Part shown: positions 1 through 6,396 of the stretch, piece after piece
Layout of the letters: the number at the start of each line of letters is the position of its first letter
How positions within the stretch are numbered: the stretch's first letter is position 1
Source: JAZDLX01 sp964538455
GTDB taxonomy: Bacteria > Electryoneota > Electryoneia > Electryoneales > Electryoneaceae
Direction: 5' to 3'
Assembly (NCBI GenBank): GCA_964538455.1
Contig: CAZIDZ010000053.1
Coordinates: forward strand, 1 to 14,365
Length of the DNA stretch: 14,365 bases
The notes under the pieces: generated by a model
Seen by the model: only the letters and a program-made list of their open reading frames with translations
Told to the model about the DNA's origin: nothing
The model's database searches: none
Translations under genes and position numbers: made by a program

Positions 1-27
1 TTTCATATGGCAGTGAGTCGCTATGAC

Positions 28-59
28 AGAATAGAAACCCGGCTGACGGGGCAGCCGGG
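28..59 (-). terminator. Rho-independent terminator of the mutAB operon
   Basis: Perfect 8-bp stem CCCGGCTG (38-45) / CAGCCGGG (52-59) with a 6-nt loop. Read on the minus strand it is followed by TTTCTATTCT (37-28). It lies about 125 bases downstream of the mutB stop in the same orientation. Seen directly in the sequence; the terminator role is inferred from hairpin plus T-rich tail. Confidence 0.65.
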
Positions 60-74
60 CCACACAGCTTAAAA

Positions 75-105
75 GCGAGATTGCTTCGCTACGCTCGCAA
101 TGACA
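75..105. repeat. Dispersed-repeat-like intergenic element with alternative hairpins
   Basis: The stretch contains ATTGC (80-84) and GCAAT (97-101), which can pair, and GCGAG (75-79) with CTCGC (94-98), which can pair instead. Sequences of the pattern ATTGCTTCGCT...CGCAATGACA are, from general knowledge, frequent intergenic repeats in many bacterial genomes. Its copy number in this genome cannot be judged from one window. Confidence 0.45.
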
Positions 106-124
106 AATCGAGACCTGAAAAATG

Positions 125-166
125 GTGACAGTCACTCTTAAACGGAAACTTCCTGGTGACAGTCAC
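125..166. repeat. Two copies of the palindrome GTGACAGTCAC
   Basis: GTGACAGTCAC occurs at 125-135 and 156-166, each preceded by G. Arms of 5 bp are separated by a single central A. Related elements occur at 6304-6314, 6364-6374 and 14088-14098. All are outside or at the very edge of genes. Function is unknown; candidates are a REP-like element or a protein-binding dyad. Confidence 0.6.
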
Positions 167-185
167 CAGTTTTCGCAATGACAGA

Positions 186-2375
186 TCAATCTTCCAGCCG
201 TGAGATCAACTCCTTGAGCAGCAGCTCGGCGGCGTGGGGGATGACGGTGCCGGGGCCGAAAATCGCCGCCGCGCCCGCTTTACGCAGGAAATCGTAGTCC
301 TGCGCGGGGATGACGCCGCCGACGGTGACCAGGATGTCCTCCCGCCCCAGTTTCTTCAACTCCGCGACGAGCTGCGGCAGCAGGGTCTTGTGGCCCGCGG
401 CCAGCGAGCTCATCCCGACGATGTGCACGTCGTTCTCCACCGCCTGCCGCGCAGTCTCCTCGGGTGTCTGGAACAGGGGGCCGACATCCACGTCGAAGCC
501 GAGGTCGGCGAAGGCGGTCGCGACCACTTTTGCGCCGCGGTCGTGGCCGTCCTGGCCCATCTTCGCGACGAGGATCCTCGGCCGCCGTCCCTCGGAAGCC
601 TCGAACTGTTCAACCATCTTGCGGACGCGGGCAATCGCCTCGTCGCCGCCCTTGTACTCGCTGCTGTACACGCCGCTGATCGTCCTGATCTCCGCCTTGT
701 GACGTCCCCACACCTTTTCCAGCGCGAAGGATATTTCTCCCAGTGTGGCCCTGACTTTCGCCGCCTCCACGCTGAGCTCCAGCAGGTTGCCCTCGCCGGT
801 CTCCGCGCACTTTGTCAACGCGTCGAGCGCGGATTTCACCTTCGCCCCGTCGCGCTGTTTTTTCAGCTTTTCGAGCCGCGCGATCTGCTGGCGGCGCACC
901 TCGGTGTTGTCCACCTCGAGGATCTCGAGCGGCTCCTCGACGTCCAGCCGCCAGCGGTTGACGCCGACGATGGTTTCCGCGCCGCTGTCAATATGGGCCT
1001 GGCGGCGGGCGGATGCCTCCTCGATCCGCATCTTCGGCAACCCGGTCTCGATCGCCTTCGCCATCCCGCCGTGCGACTCCACCTCCTCGATGTGTCCCCA
1101 GGTTTTGTGCATCAGCTCGTGGGTCAGCCGTTCGAGATAATAGGAACCGCCCCACGGGTCGACAATCTTCGTGATCCCGGTTTCGTCCTGGAGGAAGAGC
1201 TGTGTGTTGCGGGCGATCCGCGCGGAGAAATCGGTGGGCAGCGCGATTGCCTCGTCGAGCGCATTGGTGTGGAGGCTCTGGGTGTGGCCGAGAGTGGCGG
1301 CCATTGCCTCGACGCAGGTGCGGACGACGTTGTTGAACGGGTCCTGCTCGGACAGCGACCAGCCGCTGGTCTGGCTGTGGGTCCGCAGCTCCATGCTTTT
1401 CGTGTCCTGCGGGTCGAACTGCCGGATCAGCTTCGCCCAGAGCAGCCGTCCGGCGCGCATCTTCGCCACTTCCATGAAGTGGTTCATCCCGATCGCCCAG
1501 AAAAAGCTGATCCGGGGCGCGAACTCGTCGATCTTGAGCCCGGCGGCGAGCCCGGCGCGAACGTACTCGACGCCGTCCGCGAGCGTGTAGGCGAGTTCGA
1601 GGTCCGCCGTCGCGCCCGCCTCCTGCATGTGGTAACCGGAAACCGAGATGCTGTTGAACTTCGGCATGTGCTTCGATGTGTACTCGAAAATGTCGCTGAT
1701 GATCCGCATGCTCGGCTGGGGTGGGTAGATGTAGGTGTTGCGGACCATGTACTCCTTCAGGATGTCGTTCTGGATCGTGCCGGAGAGCTGATCGAGGGTC
1801 GCGCCCTGCTCCAGCGCGCTGACGATGTAGAACGCCATCACCGGCAGCACCGCGCCGTTCATCGTCATCGAAACCGACATTCTGTCGAGCGGGATTTCGT
1901 CGAAGAGGATTTTCGCGTCGAGCATCGAGTCGATCGCCACGCCTGCCTTGCCGACGTCGCCGATCACGCGCGGGTGGTCGGAATCGTAGCCGCGGTGGGT
2001 GGCGAGGTCGAAGGCGACCGACAAGCCGCGCTGTCCCGCGGCGAGGTTGCGGCGGTAGAAGGCGTTGGACTCCTCCGCGGTGGAAAACCCTGCGTATTGG
2101 CGGATGGTCCAGGGGCGGGTGACGTACATGCTGGCGTAGGGTCCGCGCAGGAACGGCGGCAGGCCGGCGAGGTAGTCCAGGTGCTCGAGGTCCTCGAGGT
2201 CGGCGCGGGTGTACAGCGGTTTCACGCCGAGCTGCTCGTTGGTCATCCACTCGAGCTGATCGAGAGTCTTGCCGGAAGCCTGTCGCGCGGCATCGGCCCA
2301 CGTTTTCAGGTCAGGCGCCGCCGCCTTCTGTTTCCCGGTGAACGGAACGTCCGTGAAGTCGGGAATCCGGCTCAT
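186..2375 (-). CDS. mutB: Methylmalonyl-CoA mutase, large (catalytic, B12-binding) subunit
   Basis: Adenosylcobalamin-dependent isomerisation of (R)-methylmalonyl-CoA and succinyl-CoA in the cytoplasm (propionate metabolism). The protein is 729 aa, the usual length. The N-terminal barrel domain carries the family signature TRPWTIRQYAGFST (residues 86-99), with the conserved active-site Tyr just before it at Y84, and SGYHMQEAGAT (246-256), holding the Tyr-His pair at 248-249. The C-terminal cobalamin domain has GQDGHDRG (607-614) with the cobalt-ligating His at 611, then the conserved SSLAAGH and GGVIP segments. By recall it aligns with the Propionibacterium large subunit over its whole length. 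The start ATG overlaps the mutA stop as ATGA (2372-2375) and has GGAG about 7 bases upstream, so translation is probably coupled. No epimerase or MeaB chaperone gene is in the window. All key residues are present. Confidence 0.97.
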   Translation of the reverse strand: MSRIPDFTDVPFTGKQKAAAPDLKTWADAARQASGKTLDQLEWMTNEQLGVKPLYTRADLEDLEHLDYLAGLPPFLRGPYASMYVTRPWTIRQYAGFSTAEESNAFYRRNLAAGQRGLSVAFDLATHRGYDSDHPRVIGDVGKAGVAIDSMLDAKILFDEIPLDRMSVSMTMNGAVLPVMAFYIVSALEQGATLDQLSGTIQNDILKEYMVRNTYIYPPQPSMRIISDIFEYTSKHMPKFNSISVSGYHMQEAGATADLELAYTLADGVEYVRAGLAAGLKIDEFAPRISFFWAIGMNHFMEVAKMRAGRLLWAKLIRQFDPQDTKSMELRTHSQTSGWSLSEQDPFNNVVRTCVEAMAATLGHTQSLHTNALDEAIALPTDFSARIARNTQLFLQDETGITKIVDPWGGSYYLERLTHELMHKTWGHIEEVESHGGMAKAIETGLPKMRIEEASARRQAHIDSGAETIVGVNRWRLDVEEPLEILEVDNTEVRRQQIARLEKLKKQRDGAKVKSALDALTKCAETGEGNLLELSVEAAKVRATLGEISFALEKVWGRHKAEIRTISGVYSSEYKGGDEAIARVRKMVEQFEASEGRRPRILVAKMGQDGHDRGAKVVATAFADLGFDVDVGPLFQTPEETARQAVENDVHIVGMSSLAAGHKTLLPQLVAELKKLGREDILVTVGGVIPAQDYDFLRKAGAAAIFGPGTVIPHAAELLLKELISRLED

Positions 2376-4537
2376 GCCAGCACTCCGATCGTTTGCGCGA
2401 GCTGCAGCAGGGTCGTGTAGACGTTGCTCCCGGCGTAGATGAAATCGTCCACTCCCGCCGCGCGGAACTGCTGCTCCGTCTCCGTTTGCGGCTTGCCCGC
2501 CACGATCACATAGGGCGGCTTCGCCAGCGCCTTCAACGCTTTCGCCAGCTCGGGAACCGTCTTCGTGTAGGTATCGTCCGTGCCGGTGATGACCACGACC
2601 GGACTTTTCAATGAACCCGCTGACTTCGCCGCTTCCTTGACTGTGTCAAAATGGTGTTCGCTTTCGACGGCGAACCCTCCGACGGCGAAGAAGGACCGTG
2701 TAAAGTCGAGGCGCGGCATGTAGCGGTCCGGCGATCCCATGCAGGCGAGGAAAATCTGCGGGGGCGAATCCGGATGCTGCGCGCGCCAGGTGAGCAGGCT
2801 TTTTCGGAGCCGCTCGAAGGGATCGGCGGCGCGGCGCGGACGGATCGATTCCACCTGGGGATGCTCGTCGTCGAGGTGGCGCAACGATCTGGTGAATTCC
2901 CCGATTGTCGCTCCCGCGCGTGCGGCGGAGATCACCCGCTCAATGATCTGATTTTCCTCGGCGAGCAGCACGTCGTTCAACGATTCCAGCACCTGCAACT
3001 CGGAGAGATCGTCCGAGGCGGTGCGTGCTGTCTGCATCTTCGCCGACCGTTCCGCAAAAAGCTCGGTGTAGTTGGGGGGATTCGCCGCCGGCAGCCCTTC
3101 CGCGGGGTTGGGGTAGTGCGTCGTGCCAACGAGCGCTTGCGTACGAAACTGGAGATCCCGCCGCCGTTTCTCCTCGACCGATGCAATCTCCTTCTGCACC
3201 CAGCCGGTGACGAGTGCCGAACGGATGCCGCCCCGTTCCTCCACCTCCTGGAACAGTTTCCAGGCGCCCTCGGCGAGTTGCCTTGTCAGCGCTTCGACCG
3301 CCCAGGAGCCTCCCGCCGGGTCCGCGACGCGGTTAAAATGGCTTTCCTCGCGGAGGATGAGCTGCGTGTTTTTCGCCACGCGCCGGGCGAGTTCGCTCGG
3401 CAGTCCAAGCGGCTCGTCGTAGGGATCGACGTGGATCGCGTCGGCGCCGCCCATCACGGCGGCGAATGCTTCCACCGTGCCGCGCAGGATGTTCACATGC
3501 GGGTCGAACTGCGTCTTGTTGTACCGGCTGGTACGGGCGAGGATGTGCATTGACGCCGCTATTTCCCCCACGCCGCAGACGTCCAGGATGCGATACCAGA
3601 GCAGACGTGCGGCGCGGAGTTTTGCGATCTCGATGAAGAACCTGGTCCCAACGGAAAATTCGAATTGGAGCGCCCCGGCGGCCTGCTCCAGAGGTACGCC
3701 ACGCTTTTCCATCTTGCGCAACGCTGTGACCGCGGTCGCCATCGTAAACGCGAGCTCCTGCACGGCGCTGCCGCCGCCCTCGTGCCAGACCGTTCCTCGC
3801 GCGGCGAGGGTGCGTACGAGCGGCGCGGCGTTTCGAGTCCATTTCAGCAACAGGGCGAGTTCGTCCCACCCCCGTTCGAACGAGAGCGGAAGCGAACCAG
3901 AGCCCGCCAGCCCCGAAATCATGTCCGCGCCGAAACTGCCGTGGAGTTTTTTCAGGTCCTGGTTTCGCTCCCGCATCAGCGCGGCGACGATCGCGAAGAA
4001 GGGAAGCGCCGCCGATCCGGGCTGAACGTACAGCGGGGTGATCTCCAGGTCTACGCCTTCGAGGGCACGGCTCAACTCGGACAGGGTAGCGATCGAAGTA
4101 CCGTCCCGGCCGACCTCTCCCGGCTGTGCATGATCGGGGTCCAATCCCGCCTGGGTTGCGGAATCGAGCACCAGGTGGACGGCCGTTTGTCCGCGTTCCA
4201 GGTCGTAACGCAGCGCTCGATTGAAACTCTCGGATGTCGGAAAACGAAGCTCCTGTGCGATATCCCACGGCTGCTTCGGGTATCCCAAGACGGAGGTTCC
4301 GCGCATAAACGGGGGAAAACCGGGCAGCGAATCGAGCGAAGGAATTCCCTTCAGGTCCGCCTTTGTGTACATCGGCTGCAGCGTGATTCCTTCAAGGGTT
4401 TCGGTGAGCATTACGCTGTCGAAGGGCGCGCCCTTGAGCTGACGAACAACCTCCTCGTGCCACTGCTCCAGCGTCGGAATGGGAAACTCGTCGAGGAGTC
4501 GGTCTCCGCGGTGTTGTCCTGCCTTTTTCGCCGACAT
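2372..4537 (-). CDS. mutA: Methylmalonyl-CoA mutase, small (non-catalytic) subunit
   Basis: Partner of MutB in the bacterial alpha-beta mutase heterodimer. The 721-aa product keeps the fold of the large subunit, including the N-terminal EGITLQPMYTKADL segment (about residues 49-62) and GFPPFMRGTSVLGYPKQPWD. The C-terminal cobalamin-like domain lacks the cobalt-binding DxHxxG: at the equivalent place (597 onward) it reads LACMGSPDRYMPRLDF. That loss is the family hallmark of the small subunit, which does not bind B12. First gene of the minus-strand operon, followed directly by mutB. No clear Shine-Dalgarno precedes the ATG at 4537. I keep this start because the homology begins shortly after it (LLDEFPIPTLEQW) and the nearby upstream ATG at 4550 is in another frame. 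No B12 riboswitch was recognised upstream. Confidence 0.95.
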   Translation of the reverse strand: MSAKKAGQHRGDRLLDEFPIPTLEQWHEEVVRQLKGAPFDSVMLTETLEGITLQPMYTKADLKGIPSLDSLPGFPPFMRGTSVLGYPKQPWDIAQELRFPTSESFNRALRYDLERGQTAVHLVLDSATQAGLDPDHAQPGEVGRDGTSIATLSELSRALEGVDLEITPLYVQPGSAALPFFAIVAALMRERNQDLKKLHGSFGADMISGLAGSGSLPLSFERGWDELALLLKWTRNAAPLVRTLAARGTVWHEGGGSAVQELAFTMATAVTALRKMEKRGVPLEQAAGALQFEFSVGTRFFIEIAKLRAARLLWYRILDVCGVGEIAASMHILARTSRYNKTQFDPHVNILRGTVEAFAAVMGGADAIHVDPYDEPLGLPSELARRVAKNTQLILREESHFNRVADPAGGSWAVEALTRQLAEGAWKLFQEVEERGGIRSALVTGWVQKEIASVEEKRRRDLQFRTQALVGTTHYPNPAEGLPAANPPNYTELFAERSAKMQTARTASDDLSELQVLESLNDVLLAEENQIIERVISAARAGATIGEFTRSLRHLDDEHPQVESIRPRRAADPFERLRKSLLTWRAQHPDSPPQIFLACMGSPDRYMPRLDFTRSFFAVGGFAVESEHHFDTVKEAAKSAGSLKSPVVVITGTDDTYTKTVPELAKALKALAKPPYVIVAGKPQTETEQQFRAAGVDDFIYAGSNVYTTLLQLAQTIGVLA

Positions 4538-4630
4538 CGGTCAATCGCATGTTGTGAGCGTTGCGCCCCGTCGTTTCAGAGGTCCCTCGACCCAGAACAC
4601 GAAGCGCGAAAAAGCCGAGATCAGGCATCC

Positions 4631-4636
4631 AATATA
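4631..4636 (-). promoter_or_regulatory. Possible -10 element for mutAB
   Basis: On the minus strand this reads TATATT, five of six matches to TATAAT, in an otherwise GC-rich region. It would give a leader of roughly 85-90 nt before the mutA ATG. No good -35 lies 16-18 bases upstream, so the call is weak. Confidence 0.2.
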
Positions 4637-4774
4637 AGGACACCGCCCAACTTCCGTTGTTCCGGCGAGCCCGGCTGGAGTCGATCGCGAGAGATGGGGT
4701 TCTGCCTTCGTCTTGCGGAGTTCGGGCGATCGGACGGAGAGGACTCGGGGGTGTGTTCCGCTGTCCAAGCTGTT

Positions 4775-4803
4775 TTGCGTCGGGGTCTCCGCGCACGTAC
4801 ATT
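4775..4803 (+). promoter_or_regulatory. Possible sigma70-type promoter for bioY
   Basis: TTGCGT (4775-4780) and TACATT (4798-4803) are separated by exactly 17 bases. Transcription would begin near 4810, about 45 nt before the bioY ATG. Matches are partial (3/6 and 4/6). Confidence 0.3.
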
Positions 4804-4854
4804 GGTGCTTCACAGGATCGAAACTCGCTGGAATTCGAAGAGGGACGGACCAGA

Positions 4855-5442
4855 ATGAGTGTTACGCATGAGCTCGAAGCGCAGGGCAAAACGACCGTGC
4901 CGGAGGCGCTGTCATCGGCGGGTCTCTCCCTGCTGCTGATCGTTGGATTCACCCTGCTGACGACCCTGGGTGCGCAGCTCAGGATTCCGCTGCCGTTTAC
5001 GCCGGTGCCTGTCACCCTGCAGACGTTGATGGTGCTGCTCGCCGGGGCGATGCTCGGCGGCACCCGCGGAGCCCTGAGCCAGCTGCTCTATGCGGCGTGG
5101 GGTGTGGCGGGAGTCCCCCTGTTTGCCTATGGCGCGGCGGGTTTGGCGGTGCTCGCGGGTCCCACCGGCGGTTACATCATCGGCTTTGTGATCGCTGCGG
5201 CGCTCGTCGGCCGGCTGATCCAGGGTGCCGACACGTTGTTTGCTCAGGCGGCCGTGTTCACTGTGGGCACGCTCGCAATTCTCTTTGCGGGCTGGCTGCA
5301 CCTGACGCTGATTTACACCGGGGGTGACATGGGTCGCGCCTTCCTGCTCGGCGTGCTCCCCTTCCTGCCGGGCGCGGCGCTTAAGGTGATCGCTGCGACA
5401 GCCATCTGGCAGGCGTGGACAGTCGTCCGCAGAGGCCGTTGA
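4855..5442 (+). CDS. bioY: Biotin transporter substrate-binding component BioY
   Basis: Integral membrane S-component of the ECF-type biotin importer. The 195-aa product has the BioY signature: LGAQLRIPLPFTPVPVTLQT (38-57), GGTRGALSQLLYAAWGVAG (68-86) and AGPTGGYIIGF (101-111), with about six hydrophobic segments. I start at the ATG at 4855 because the family homology begins soon after it and GAGGGACGG lies upstream. The longer open frame back to 4561 is not BioY-like. No ecfA or ecfT gene is adjacent, so it either acts alone or shares a general ECF module elsewhere. It is divergent from the mutase operon; imported biotin would serve propionyl-CoA carboxylase, the usual upstream enzyme of the mutase (inference). 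A terminator follows at 5459. Confidence 0.93.
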   Translation: MSVTHELEAQGKTTVPEALSSAGLSLLLIVGFTLLTTLGAQLRIPLPFTPVPVTLQTLMVLLAGAMLGGTRGALSQLLYAAWGVAGVPLFAYGAAGLAVLAGPTGGYIIGFVIAAALVGRLIQGADTLFAQAAVFTVGTLAILFAGWLHLTLIYTGGDMGRAFLLGVLPFLPGAALKVIAATAIWQAWTVVRRGR

Positions 5443-5458
5443 ACATCTTGGAAAAGCT

Positions 5459-5507
5459 ACCCCGGTTTGAGTTCATTGCAGAACGATACCAGACCGGGGT
5501 TTTCTCT
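5459..5507 (+). terminator. Rho-independent terminator after bioY
   Basis: Arms ACCCCGGT (5459-5466) and ACCGGGGT (5493-5500) pair perfectly over 8 bp. The stem can extend to 11 bp with one G-U pair. A T-rich TTTCTCT follows at 5501-5507. The loop is long (about 20-26 nt), which lowers certainty. It lies 17 bases after the bioY stop and upstream of the FkbM gene, which argues that the two are separate transcripts. Confidence 0.55.
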
Positions 5508-5530
5508 GCGTGGCAAGGACGGGATTCGCG

Positions 5531-6307
5531 ATGAATCTGCTGAGATTGCTGAAAGCGATTCGCGTTGGGGAGTGGGCGGGGATGATCGCTTTCCTGTCCT
5601 CGATCGTGCGAAATCGCGTCAAGGAAAGGCCCGACAAATCGCAACGGCCGCTCAGCGTGGCCGGTGTCCGCTACGAACTCGTCGCGGGTTGGGGCGAACC
5701 CAAGCTCCTGTTCGAGACCATCGCCGGCCGGCAGTACGGCGAGATCCCCGGTTTTCGTCCCGAACGGGATTGGGTCTGCCTCGACGTCGGCGCGAACCTC
5801 GGCCTCGTCTGTCTCCCCTGGGCAAAACGGATGGGGACAGGCACAATCCACGCCTTCGAACCTCACCCGGCGACTTTCAAGCGCCTCGAACGGCACATCG
5901 AATTGAACCACGCCGATAACGTCGTTCATTCGCACCAAATGGCTGTCGGGGCGAAATCGGGCGAGCTCGAACTGTTCATCTCCGGCGAGGGGACAATGGC
6001 GATGGACCCGGCTCAGGCGGAGGATCGCTGGGAGGGGCAGCGGATTTCAGTGCCAGTGACTACCTTAGACGCCTTCTGCAAGCAGCAGAAGATCGACCGC
6101 ATCGACCTGATCAAAATCGACATCGAGGGATTCGAGGAACAGGCGCTGCTCGGCGCCAGCAAGACCCTGAGCTTCACCCGCCGTCTCGTCGTCGAATGCC
6201 ATACTCCAGCACTGTGCCGCTCTTGCCGTGAGATCCTTGAAGTCGCAGGATTTACCCTCTATACCGTGGGATCCCTCTTCTACGCCGAACGCCTGAGAGT
6301 TCAGTGA
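5531..6307 (+). CDS. FkbM family SAM-dependent methyltransferase
   Basis: Probable small-molecule or sugar O-methyltransferase of the FkbM family; the substrate cannot be read from sequence. The 258-aa product has the SAM motif I DVGANLG (85-91), the acidic EPHP after beta-2 (110-113), IDLIKIDIEGFEEQAL (191-206), which is the most typical FkbM segment, and VVECH (220-224). There is no signal peptide; residues 1-40 are a basic, partly hydrophobic lead. I chose the ATG at 5531, which has AAGGA about 11 bases upstream. The GTG at 5510 sits almost against the bioY terminator. The gene is solitary on the plus strand with no glycosyltransferases nearby. The stop TGA lies inside the first arm of the inverted repeat at 6303-6375. 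Confidence 0.88.
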   Translation: MNLLRLLKAIRVGEWAGMIAFLSSIVRNRVKERPDKSQRPLSVAGVRYELVAGWGEPKLLFETIAGRQYGEIPGFRPERDWVCLDVGANLGLVCLPWAKRMGTGTIHAFEPHPATFKRLERHIELNHADNVVHSHQMAVGAKSGELELFISGEGTMAMDPAQAEDRWEGQRISVPVTTLDAFCKQQKIDRIDLIKIDIEGFEEQALLGASKTLSFTRRLVVECHTPALCRSCREILEVAGFTLYTVGSLFYAERLRVQ

Positions 6308-6375
6308 CAGTTACCGAATTCACATGAGATCTCGATCATTCGAACGAAAAGGACATGAATTCAGTAACTGTCACT
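6303..6375. repeat. 20-bp inverted repeat between convergent genes
   Basis: The arms are AGTGACAGTTACCGAATTCA (6303-6322) and TGAATTCAGTAACTGTCACT (6356-6375). They pair at 19 of 20 positions around a 33-nt loop. The first arm includes the FkbM stop codon; the second ends 22 bases before the kinase stop codon region. Each arm contains a variant of the GTGACAGTCAC repeat seen at the left end of the window. No T-run follows on either strand, so a bidirectional terminator or RNA-stabilising hairpin is possible but unproven. Confidence 0.75.
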
Positions 6376-6396
6376 CAACTCCTAAACACCAGACAA

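Larger units (their letters stand above)
18..183. repeat. Three degenerate units TCGC(A/T)ATGACA spaced 77-78 bases
   Basis: TCGCTATGACA at 18-28, TCGCAATGACA at 95-105 and TCGCAATGACA at 173-183 start 77 and 78 bases apart. Each is followed by a similar (A/G)A(A)TC-rich tail. The third copy runs into the mutB stop codon at 186-188. The bases between copies are not obviously alike, so this is a spaced set of short repeats and not a clean tandem array. Confidence 0.5.
4538..4854. other. Divergent intergenic region between mutA and bioY (317 bases)
   Basis: Both operons must start here. A 98-codon in-frame extension of bioY is open across most of it, but it is arginine- and proline-rich, looks like nothing known and has no start signal, so I treat it as non-coding. 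I see no B12 riboswitch boxes, no BirA-type long dyad and no strong hairpin. Possible promoters are listed separately. Confidence 0.6.

Noticed and set aside
988..2301. 437-codon minus-strand frame inside mutB
   Set aside because: An out-of-frame shadow of mutB; arginine-rich and without structure.
234..2420. 728-codon plus-strand open frame antisense to mutB
   Set aside because: Rich in Arg, His, Val and Asp with no domain. It mirrors the codon pattern of a high-GC gene on the other strand, and mutB is a certain match over its full length.
4561..4854. 98-codon N-terminal extension of BioY
   Set aside because: Not BioY-like, Arg/Pro-rich, would fill the whole divergent promoter region. The ATG at 4855 fits the family and has an upstream purine-rich site.
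4538..4854. Cobalamin riboswitch before mutA
   Set aside because: Expected as a possibility for a B12 enzyme, but I found no B12-box-like sequence or suitable fold.
3665..4858. 397-codon plus-strand frame antisense to mutA and running into the bioY region
   Set aside because: No recognisable protein, no start signal, and it lies opposite a clear mutA gene.
5510..5530. GTG start for the FkbM gene
   Set aside because: Adjacent to the bioY terminator hairpin; the ATG at 5531 has AAGGA upstream and leaves a normal N-terminus.
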